A DNA stretch of 64,000 nucleotides from an uncultured Roseburia sp. (lineage in GTDB: Bacteria; Bacillota; Clostridia; Lachnospirales; Lachnospiraceae): NCBI GenBank assembly GCA_947649645.1, contig CANSSP010000001.1, positions 205,116-269,115 of the forward strand, written 5' to 3'. The notes under the pieces were generated by a model. The model was given only the letters and a program-made list of their open reading frames with translations. It did no database searches and was not told the origin of the DNA. Positions within the stretch are counted from its first letter, which is position 1; each line of letters starts with the position of its first letter. Both the position numbers and the translations under genes were made by a program. Below, piece by piece: positions 16,599 to 23,296 of the stretch.

Positions 16599-17747
16599 AT
16601 GAGTTATATTACGGAGACGATAAACAACCTCCTGCATCAGACAGCCTTTTTCAACCTTACGGGGGGAAATTTTATCATGATTCTGGTTGCCTGCGTGTTT
16701 CTCTATCTGGCGATCCGCAGGGGGTTTGAGCCGTTGCTGCTCGTTCCGATCGCGTTCGGAATGCTGCTCGTGAATATCTATCCGGATATTTTTGCGAGAC
16801 CGGAGCAGATGAGCAATGGTATCGGCGGCTTATTTCACTATTTTTATGTGCTGGACGAGTGGTCCATTCTGCCGTCTCTGATATTCCTGGGAGTCGGCGC
16901 AATGACGGATTTCGGTCCGCTGATTGCAAATCCGATCAGCTTTCTTTTGGGAGCTGCGGCACAGTTTGGTATTTTCGGCGCATATTTTCTGGCGATTCTT
17001 TTCGGGTTTAACGACAAGGCTGCGGCAGCCGTTTCCATTATCGGCGGCGCGGACGGTCCTACGTCCATTTTCCTGGCAGGAAAACTGGGGCAGTCCGGGC
17101 TGATGGGGCCGATCGCCGTTGCGGCGTATTCCTATATGGCGCTCGTTCCGATTATCCAGCCGCCATTTATGAAGCTGTTTACGACAAAGAAAGAGCGCGC
17201 AATCAAGATGCAGAACCTGCGCCCCGTATCCAAGCTGGAGCGGATCCTGTTTCCGATTGTCGTCACCATCGTCGTGTGTACGATTCTGCCGACGACGGCG
17301 CCGCTGGTCGGTATGCTGATGCTCGGCAACCTCTTCCGCGAGAGCGGTGTGGTACGTCAGCTTTCGGAGACGGCTTCCAACGCGCTGATGTACATTGTCG
17401 TTATCCTTTTAGGAACTTCGGTCGGAGCTTCCACGAGTGCAGAGGCATTTTTAAACTGGACGACTCTTAAGATTGTCGCTCTCGGGCTGATTGCATTTAT
17501 GTTCGGCACGATAGCGGGCGTTCTGTTCGGAAAGCTGCTCTGCTGGGCTACGAAGGGCAGGATCAATCCTCTGATCGGTTCCGCAGGCGTGTCGGCGGTT
17601 CCCATGGCGGCGCGCGTCTCCCAGAAAGTCGGAGCAGAGGAAGACCCGACAAACTTTTTACTGATGCATGCGATGGGACCAAATGTTGCCGGAGTCATCG
17701 GCACGGCAGTTGCGGCCGGTGTGTTTATGGCAATCTTTGGAATTTAA
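16599..17747 (+). CDS. Sodium-translocating decarboxylase beta subunit
   Basis: The membrane subunit (OadB/MmdB/GcdB family) that decarboxylates carboxybiotin and exports sodium ions. The protein has 382 residues with about nine to eleven hydrophobic segments. The conserved region [17 protein letters not shown] (about residues 146-162), which contains the essential Asp of the sodium site, is intact. The C-terminal conserved [20 protein letters not shown] and [12 protein letters not shown] blocks are also present. AGGAGGG precedes the ATG. It is the energy-conserving core of the operon, turning decarboxylation into a sodium gradient. Confidence 0.96.
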   Translation: MSYITETINNLLHQTAFFNLTGGNFIMILVACVFLYLAIRRGFEPLLLVPIAFGMLLVNIYPDIFARPEQMSNGIGGLFHYFYVLDEWSILPSLIFLGVGAMTDFGPLIANPISFLLGAAAQFGIFGAYFLAILFGFNDKAAAAVSIIGGADGPTSIFLAGKLGQSGLMGPIAVAAYSYMALVPIIQPPFMKLFTTKKERAIKMQNLRPVSKLERILFPIVVTIVVCTILPTTAPLVGMLMLGNLFRESGVVRQLSETASNALMYIVVILLGTSVGASTSAEAFLNWTTLKIVALGLIAFMFGTIAGVLFGKLLCWATKGRINPLIGSAGVSAVPMAARVSQKVGAEEDPTNFLLMHAMGPNVAGVIGTAVAAGVFMAIFGI

Positions 17748-17763
17748 TAGGAGGATAGAGGAA

Positions 17764-19182
17764 ATGTCAGAAGTGCAGAAAAAACCTTTAAAAATAACAG
17801 AGACGATACTGCGTGACGCACATCAGTCCCTGATTGCGACGCGCATGACGACCGAGCAGATGCTGCCGATCGTCGAGCAGATGGATCAGATCGGTTTTCA
17901 TGCGGTGGAATGCTGGGGCGGCGCTACGTTCGACGCTTCCCTGCGTTTCTTAAAAGAAGATCCCTGGGATCGTCTGCGCAGACTGCGCGCCGGCTTTAAG
18001 AATACGAAGCTGCAGATGCTGTTCCGCGGACAGAATATTTTAGGGTATCGTCCGTATGCGGACGACGTGGTGGAATATTTCGTGCAGAAGTCCATCGCCA
18101 ACGGAATCGATATCATTCGTATTTTTGACTGTCTGAACGATCTGCGCAACCTGCAGACGGCGGTTACCGCATGTAACAAGGAGAAAGGGCATGCGCAGGT
18201 CGCGCTGTCTTACACGCTGGGGGATGCCTATACTCTGGAATACTGGACAGATATGGCCAGAAAGATTGAGGAAATGGGCGCGGATTCAATCTGTATCAAA
18301 GATATGGCCGGGCTTCTGGTTCCACAGGAGGCTGACCGTCTGGTGCGCGCGCTCAAGGAGTCCACGCATCTTCCGATCGAGCTTCACACGCATTATACTT
18401 CCGGCGTCGCTTCAATGACGCTGATGAAGGCAGTGGAAGCGGGCTGTGATATTGTCGACACGGCGATGTCGCCGTTTGCGCTGGGGACTTCCCAGCCTGC
18501 GACGGAGGTTATGGTCGAGGCGTTTAAGGGAACGGAGTACGACACCGGACTTGACCAGAATAAGCTGGCCGGGATCGCGGATTATTTCCGGCCGATGCGT
18601 GAGCAGGCACTGGAGAGCGGTCTGATGAACCCGAAGGTTTTAGGCGTCAACATCAAGACGCTGCTCTACCAGGTTCCGGGCGGTATGCTCTCAAATCTGA
18701 TCTCACAGCTGAAAGAGCAGGGAAAGGAAGACAAATATGAGGAAGTGCTTGCGGAAGTACCGCGTGTCCGCAAGGATCTGGGCGAGCCGCCGCTGGTGAC
18801 TCCGTCTTCCCAGATTGTCGGCACACAGGCCGTGTTTAACGTACTGATGGGCGAGCGCTATAAGGTTGCCACCAAAGAGACAAAGGATGTCCTGCTCGGA
18901 AAATACGGCCAGACTGTAAAACCGTTTAACCCCGAGGTGGTCGACAAGGTGCTCGGCGAAGAGAAAAAGAATGCGATCACCTGCCGCCCGGCTGATCTCC
19001 TGGAGCCGGAGCTTCACAAGATTGAGGCGGAGATGAAACAGTGGAAGCAGCAGGACGAGGATGTGCTGTCCTATGCACTCTTCCCGCAGGTTGCGACCGA
19101 GTTCTTTAAGTATCGCGAGGCACAGCAGAAGAAAGTGGATATCACGATTGCCGACACCAAAAACGGCGCGTATCCGGTATAA
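17764..19182 (+). CDS. oadA: Oxaloacetate decarboxylase alpha / pyruvate carboxylase subunit B-type carboxyltransferase
   Basis: A TIM-barrel carboxyltransferase of the OadA/PycB/transcarboxylase 5S family, which moves CO2 between oxaloacetate/pyruvate and biotin. The protein has 472 residues. It starts with ITETILRDAHQSLIATRM (metal-binding Asp) and contains VECWGGATFD, IKDMAGLL and the metal site IELHTHYTSG. The biotinyl domain of longer OadA proteins is absent, so it must use the separate carrier encoded two genes upstream. ATG 17764 follows a GGAGGATAGAGG box; a longer frame overlaps the beta-subunit gene and is not used. It ends the operon before a strong terminator. Confidence 0.93.
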   Translation: MSEVQKKPLKITETILRDAHQSLIATRMTTEQMLPIVEQMDQIGFHAVECWGGATFDASLRFLKEDPWDRLRRLRAGFKNTKLQMLFRGQNILGYRPYADDVVEYFVQKSIANGIDIIRIFDCLNDLRNLQTAVTACNKEKGHAQVALSYTLGDAYTLEYWTDMARKIEEMGADSICIKDMAGLLVPQEADRLVRALKESTHLPIELHTHYTSGVASMTLMKAVEAGCDIVDTAMSPFALGTSQPATEVMVEAFKGTEYDTGLDQNKLAGIADYFRPMREQALESGLMNPKVLGVNIKTLLYQVPGGMLSNLISQLKEQGKEDKYEEVLAEVPRVRKDLGEPPLVTPSSQIVGTQAVFNVLMGERYKVATKETKDVLLGKYGQTVKPFNPEVVDKVLGEEKKNAITCRPADLLEPELHKIEAEMKQWKQQDEDVLSYALFPQVATEFFKYREAQQKKVDITIADTKNGAYPV

Positions 19183-19199
19183 AAGAGCGAAAAACGAGG

Positions 19200-19231
19200 C
19201 AGCAGAGAGAAATCTCTGCTGTTTTGTCTTT
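19200..19231 (+). terminator. Intrinsic terminator of the decarboxylase operon
   Basis: CAGCAGAGA (19200-19208), GAAA loop, TCTCTGCTG (19213-19221), then a T-rich tail. A textbook terminator. Confidence 0.92.
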
Positions 19232-19267
19232 CCGATACCGGTACGGATGGCGCGGCGTGCGGGATGC

Positions 19268-19305
19268 GCGGAAAGGAAAGGCGGCGCAGCGTATGCTGCA
19301 CCGCC
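19268..19305 (-). terminator. Terminator of the minus-strand superoxide dismutase gene
   Basis: Read on the minus strand, GGCGGTGCAGC / GCTGCGCCGCC with a four-base loop is followed by a pyrimidine-rich tail. Confidence 0.6.
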
Positions 19306-19322
19306 GTTGTTCAGTGTATTTT

Positions 19323-19802
19323 TCAGTGAATAATGCCGCAGCCGATTTTTTCTCCGGCGTTTCCGGAGGGCTGTGAAGTAAAGTCATCCGGCATCCGGTG
19401 GATGATAACAGAGCGGCCCAGTATATCGGGGATCAGAAATCGCCTGTCGTAAAATGAAGTCCACGCGTAGCCTTCATTTCCGAGCAGCGGAACCATATCG
19501 CCTGCGTGCGCAGGGTGAGGCGCCGAGGCTGGATTGTAGTGATCTCCTGTCTGGGAGAAGGGAGGCGTGCAGTCTCCCGTCTCATGGATGTGCATCGCAT
19601 AAAAATCAGAAGAGCCCGGCTGGCTGTCGGGAAGGCCGAAAAATTCTGCTTCCACAAGCGTTCCGTCATAAGGTGTAAAATAAAATCTGACCAGTCCGGA
19701 CAGTTTCGGATAGTCCGGCGAGCCGCTGACCCAGGCCACGGCGTCCGGCGGATTTTCGAGTAATATGTGACAAAAACAAAGTCCAGGTGTGCTGTCCCGC
19801 AT
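19323..19802 (-). CDS. sodC: Cu/Zn superoxide dismutase family protein, no signal peptide
   Basis: A superoxide dismutase of the copper/zinc fold, 159 residues. All metal ligands can be placed. HIHETGDC gives two Cu histidines, GDHYNP gives the bridging histidine, and APHPAHAGD gives two Zn histidines and the Zn aspartate. RSVIIHRMPDD gives the last Cu histidine. The disulfide cysteines fit GDC and IGCG near the C-terminus. Bacterial SodC is normally exported, but no signal peptide or lipobox is visible here, so it may act in the cytoplasm or reach the spore surface another way. The ribosome site (AAGG) is weak. It is a single minus-strand gene between two plus-strand operons. Confidence 0.85.
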   Translation of the reverse strand: MRDSTPGLCFCHILLENPPDAVAWVSGSPDYPKLSGLVRFYFTPYDGTLVEAEFFGLPDSQPGSSDFYAMHIHETGDCTPPFSQTGDHYNPASAPHPAHAGDMVPLLGNEGYAWTSFYDRRFLIPDILGRSVIIHRMPDDFTSQPSGNAGEKIGCGIIH

Positions 19803-19873
19803 AATAAGCCTTTTTGTTTATGATATGCGGCGGGCAGGAGAGAGGTTCTTCCGATGAACTGTTCGGAAAATGG

Positions 19874-19902
19874 TTGAGAATGCAGGCTTCTTATGATACG
19901 AT
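19874..19902 (+). promoter_or_regulatory. Sigma-A promoter of the purine phosphorylase gene set
   Basis: TTGAGA (19874-19879), a 17-base spacer, TACGAT (19897-19902), about 45 bases before the gene start. Confidence 0.55.
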
Positions 19903-19946
19903 GGTGTTATGGAAAAAAATCAGAAAAAGGCAAAAGGAGAATCAGG

Positions 19947-20771
19947 ATGAATCCGGTTTATGAGAAGTTAATGAAATGTTATGAGAGTTATAAAGCGAAG
20001 GTTGATTTTGCGCCGAAGGTGGCTTTGATCCTTGGTTCGGGACTCGGCGATTATGCCAGCGATATCAGGGTGGAGTGCACGCTTGATTACAGCGAGATCG
20101 AGGGATTTCCGGTATCCACGGTTCCCGGGCACGCGGGCAGATTTATCTTTGGCTATGTGGGGGACGTTCCGGTAGTCTGCATGCAGGGGCGCGTTCACTA
20201 TTACGAGGGATATGAGATGGCGGATGTGGTTCTTCCGATTCGTCTGATGAAGCTGATGGGAGCGGAAGTGTTGTTTCTGACGAATGCGGCGGGCGGTATC
20301 CAGCTTGGAATGCATGTGGGTGACTTTATGCTCATCAAGGGACAGATTGCATGTTTTGTCCCGTCTCCGCTCAGAGGCGCCAATATTGATGAACTGGGCG
20401 TGCGTTTTCCGGATATGAGCCAGATTTATGATCTGCATTTACAGCAGACGGTGAAGAAAGCGGCGGTCAGTCTTGGCATTGCGATAAAGGAGGGGACTTA
20501 CCTGCAGCTCACCGGGCCACAGTACGAGACGCCCCAGGAGATCGCCATGTGCCGCACACTGGGCGCGGACGCAGTCGGCATGAGTACGGCGTGCGAGGCG
20601 GTTGCTGCGCGGCATATGGGAATGCGCGTGCTGGGTATTTCCTGCATCTCCAATCTTGCCTGCGGTATTTCGGCGACACCGCTCTCTCATCAGGAGGTGC
20701 AGGAGACGGCGGACCGCGTGGCCCCCTATTTCAAGGCACTTGTGACAGAGGTTATCAAAAATATCGTGTAA
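19947..20771 (+). CDS. Purine-nucleoside phosphorylase (trimeric class)
   Basis: Phosphorolysis of inosine/guanosine to base and ribose 1-phosphate. The protein has 274 residues, the size of the trimeric (high-molecular-weight type) family. The phosphate-binding start is ILGSGLGDYA (about residues 27-36). MQGRVHYYEGYEM, NAAGGIQ and the base-pocket region GPQYETPQEI are present, with MSTACEAVAARHMG towards the C-terminus. ATG 19947 has GGAGAATCAGG upstream and was preferred to an ATG 54 bases earlier. It is the first of three genes (phosphorylase, deaminase, metallo-hydrolase) that look co-transcribed, which suggests a purine/nucleoside salvage unit. Confidence 0.93.
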   Translation: MNPVYEKLMKCYESYKAKVDFAPKVALILGSGLGDYASDIRVECTLDYSEIEGFPVSTVPGHAGRFIFGYVGDVPVVCMQGRVHYYEGYEMADVVLPIRLMKLMGAEVLFLTNAAGGIQLGMHVGDFMLIKGQIACFVPSPLRGANIDELGVRFPDMSQIYDLHLQQTVKKAAVSLGIAIKEGTYLQLTGPQYETPQEIAMCRTLGADAVGMSTACEAVAARHMGMRVLGISCISNLACGISATPLSHQEVQETADRVAPYFKALVTEVIKNIV

Positions 20772-20793
20772 ACAGCAGAGAGGAACATGTGGG

Positions 20794-22092
20794 ATGAATA
20801 TACGTTTTTACAATGCAAAGATACTGACTTTAAAAGAGGATCATAAGTTTGAGATTGTGGAGGGGGAGCTCTGGGTAAAAGGCGATACGATCTGCCATGT
20901 CGGGGTCCGGACGGAGAAAACGGCGGCCGGCGCAGGAGAAGAAGCTCCGGTATGGGACCGCGAGATCGACGCGCGGGGAAATCTGCTGATGCCGGGATTT
21001 AAGAATGCCCACACGCACACCGCGATGACATTTCTTCGCTCTTATGCGGATGACCTTCCTCTGCAGGACTGGCTGAACCGGCAGGTGTTTCCGCGCGAGG
21101 CGCAGCTGACGGAGGACGATGTATACTGGCTGAATATTCTGGGGATTATGGAGTATCTGACGAGCGGCATCACGTCCAATTTTGACATGTATTTCTTTCC
21201 TCCGGTGGATGCGAAGGCGTCAAAGGATACCGGCTTCCGCACCGTGCAGACGAGCGGGCTGAACAATTACGGCGGCACGGTGGAACTGATGGAAGAAAAT
21301 TACCATATCGTCAATGAGATGAGCGATCTCACAACGTTTCTTGTGGGATTCCATGCGGAGTATACGACATCGAAAGAGCTGATGGAGGGCGTGGCGGCGC
21401 TTGCGCACAAGCTGAAATCTCCGGTATGGGTTCACAACTGTGAGACGAAGCTGGAAAAAGACGAGTGCAAAGAGCGCTGGGGACTGACGCCGACGCAGCT
21501 GACGGACAGCCTTGGCATGTATGAGTACGGCGGCGGCGGATACCACTGTGTGTGGGTGGAGGAGCCGGATTTTGAGATTTTTAAAAAGAGAGGGCTTACG
21601 GCGGTGACGAATCCGGCGTCCAATTTAAAGCTTGCGTCCGGCATCTGTCCGACAAAGCGTTTTGTCGATGAGGGTATTTCGATGGCGATCGGGACCGACG
21701 GGCCGGCCAGCAACAACTGTCTGGACATGTTTCGCGAGATGTTTTTAACCTCTACGCTGGCGAAGGTGCGTGAGATGGACGCGGAGTGTATCGGTGCGGA
21801 TGAAATCCTCTATATGGCCACGGCGGGCGGCGCTCACGCGATGCAGCTTACTGACTGCGACAGCCTGGCTGTCGGAAAGAAAGCCGATCTTGTCATGATC
21901 GATTTAAAACAGCCGAACATGCAGCCGGAAAACAATATCATTAAAAATCTGGTTTACAGCGGAAGCAAGCAGAATGTGAAGCTGACCATGGTAAACGGAA
22001 AAGTGCTCTATGAGGACAATCGTTTTGAGATCGGATTTGACCCGGAGGAGATTTACCGGCGCGCCAATGCGATTATCGGGCGGATGAAATAG
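20794..22092 (+). CDS. Amidohydrolase, S-adenosylhomocysteine/methylthioadenosine deaminase type
   Basis: A metal-dependent deaminase of the amidohydrolase (SsnA/MtaD/TRZ-ATZ) family, 432 residues. The metal ligands are HTHT after the strand PGFKNAH (about residues 68-73), a histidine in VGFHAEYT, and GTDGPASNN carrying the catalytic Asp with the Asn pair. Related enzymes deaminate S-adenosylhomocysteine, 5'-methylthioadenosine or other adenosine derivatives. The neighbouring purine phosphorylase 22 bases upstream supports a nucleoside substrate, since deamination gives an inosine-type product the phosphorylase could split. The substrate is inferred from family and context. Confidence 0.85.
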   Translation: MNIRFYNAKILTLKEDHKFEIVEGELWVKGDTICHVGVRTEKTAAGAGEEAPVWDREIDARGNLLMPGFKNAHTHTAMTFLRSYADDLPLQDWLNRQVFPREAQLTEDDVYWLNILGIMEYLTSGITSNFDMYFFPPVDAKASKDTGFRTVQTSGLNNYGGTVELMEENYHIVNEMSDLTTFLVGFHAEYTTSKELMEGVAALAHKLKSPVWVHNCETKLEKDECKERWGLTPTQLTDSLGMYEYGGGGYHCVWVEEPDFEIFKKRGLTAVTNPASNLKLASGICPTKRFVDEGISMAIGTDGPASNNCLDMFREMFLTSTLAKVREMDAECIGADEILYMATAGGAHAMQLTDCDSLAVGKKADLVMIDLKQPNMQPENNIIKNLVYSGSKQNVKLTMVNGKVLYEDNRFEIGFDPEEIYRRANAIIGRMK

Positions 22093-22102
22093 GGCGGTCG
22101 TT

Positions 22103-22861
22103 ATGCGGGTTATTTTTATACATCACAGCTGTTTTGTGGTCGAGGTGGATGAGAAAGTACTGATTTTTGACTGGTTTGACGGTGACAGGGTAAACGGGAT
22201 TCATTTTGGCGGTGTGATTCCGGAGTATGCAGAGGATACGCCTGTCTATGTGTTTGCAAGTCATAAGCACCGGGATCATTTTGATATGGATGTGCTGCAC
22301 TGGGCGAAGCGGTATCGTAAGATCCGGTATATTTTTTCAAAGGACTGTAAGATGAGTCCGCGATTTCTGGAAAAACATGGATTTTCACCGGGAATACGGG
22401 AGAAGATAACGTATGTGGCGGCAGGAGAGCGGTATGAAACCGGCGGGCTTTGCGTCGAGACATTCCGCTCAACGGACGCCGGGGTGGCGTTTTACGTGGA
22501 GGCAGACGGTATCTCTCTTTTTCATGCAGGAGATTTAAACGACTGGAAATGGGACGGGGCGGGAGATCTGGTCAACGGGACGATGTCTGCGTCTTATAAG
22601 GGACAGATCCGCAGACTTTCGGGGAAAAAGGTTCATCTGGCGTTTGTTGTGCTCGATCCCAGACAGGGAAAGTATCAGGGGCAGGGGATGGATTATTTTC
22701 TGGAGCATGTGGACGCCGATTATGTTTTTCCGATGCACATGTGGCGGGATTATTCCGGGATCGTGGCCTATAAGAAAAAGATCTCAAATGCCGCGATGGC
22801 AGAACGGATTGTGGAAATCCGGTGTGAAAATCAGATTTTTGAGATCAGAGAGGAGACCTGA
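22103..22861 (+). CDS. MBL-fold metallo-hydrolase
   Basis: A metallo-beta-lactamase-fold protein, 252 residues. It starts with IHHSCFVVE, a strand-loop seen in the UlaG-like branch. The metal motif FASHKHRDHFD (HxHxDH, about residues 52-62), a later FHAGDLNDW with the bridging Asp and a C-terminal FPMHMW with a metal histidine complete the site. It is 10 bases downstream of the deaminase gene, so it probably belongs to the same purine-linked operon, but the actual substrate is unknown. Confidence 0.85.
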   Translation: MRVIFIHHSCFVVEVDEKVLIFDWFDGDRVNGIHFGGVIPEYAEDTPVYVFASHKHRDHFDMDVLHWAKRYRKIRYIFSKDCKMSPRFLEKHGFSPGIREKITYVAAGERYETGGLCVETFRSTDAGVAFYVEADGISLFHAGDLNDWKWDGAGDLVNGTMSASYKGQIRRLSGKKVHLAFVVLDPRQGKYQGQGMDYFLEHVDADYVFPMHMWRDYSGIVAYKKKISNAAMAERIVEIRCENQIFEIREET

Positions 22862-22885
22862 CAGTCTTTTTTGTGCCGGTCTGAA

Positions 22886-22961
22886 GCGCTGCCGTGAAGG
22901 AAAGGGAGCCTGCGGGTCTTTAAGGCGGATGCATGGGAGCCCCGCAGGGAAGCGCGTTTTT
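22886..22961 (+). terminator. GC-rich hairpin after the purine operon, terminator-like
   Basis: CCTGCGGG (22909-22916) pairs with CCCGCAGG (22941-22948). An outer GCGC/GCGC pairing (22886-22889 with 22952-22955) precedes GTTTTT. The large loop makes it a less typical terminator. Confidence 0.4.
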
Positions 22962-23042
22962 CTGATTGTAAGTTACAGAGCGTCTACGGTAATGTGAAAT
23001 AGGGAATGGGCGGCATATGCCGCAGAAAGGCAGGAATGAGTT

Positions 23043-23162
23043 ATGGCGTTTATAGGATGGCTGGGACATTATTTACTGGTTTTTATCGCGCTTGCGGCGG
23101 TGGGCTGCCTCGGCGTTTTTGCGGGAAAAAAATTAAGCGACCGCAAACAGTCGGACGAGTGA
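23043..23162 (+). CDS. Small single-pass membrane protein (39 aa)
   Basis: A 39-residue ORF with a plausible ribosome site (GGCAGGAATGAG) and a clear protein pattern. It has a hydrophobic segment (LVFIALAAVGCLGVFAG, about residues 12-28), then a basic, polar tail (KKLSDRKQSDE). This points to one membrane span with the tail probably in the cytoplasm. It is too short for any family to be named. It stands alone between the purine operon and alaS and could be part of the alaS transcript. Confidence 0.6.
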   Translation: MAFIGWLGHYLLVFIALAAVGCLGVFAGKKLSDRKQSDE

Positions 23163-23200
23163 GGGCCGGGCGGTAAAAGGCCGGTCCGATGTTTCGCGGG

Positions 23201-23239
23201 ATTCGCCGGGCGTCCATGTATGATGGCTGTCCGGCGAAT
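23201..23239. repeat. Inverted repeat in the alaS leader
   Basis: ATTCGCCGG (23201-23209) and CCGGCGAAT (23231-23239) pair perfectly over 9 bp, and an inner CCAT/ATGG pair extends the hairpin. No T-run follows and no T-box core motif is present. Confidence 0.6.
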
Positions 23240-23296
23240 GCCGTGGGAGTATCAATAGAGAAGACAGAAGAATCATATATTTCGGAGGAATGAGTC

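Noticed and set aside
23163..23296. T-box leader of alaS
   Set aside because: No AGGGTGGNACCGCG-like core or terminator/antiterminator pair was found.
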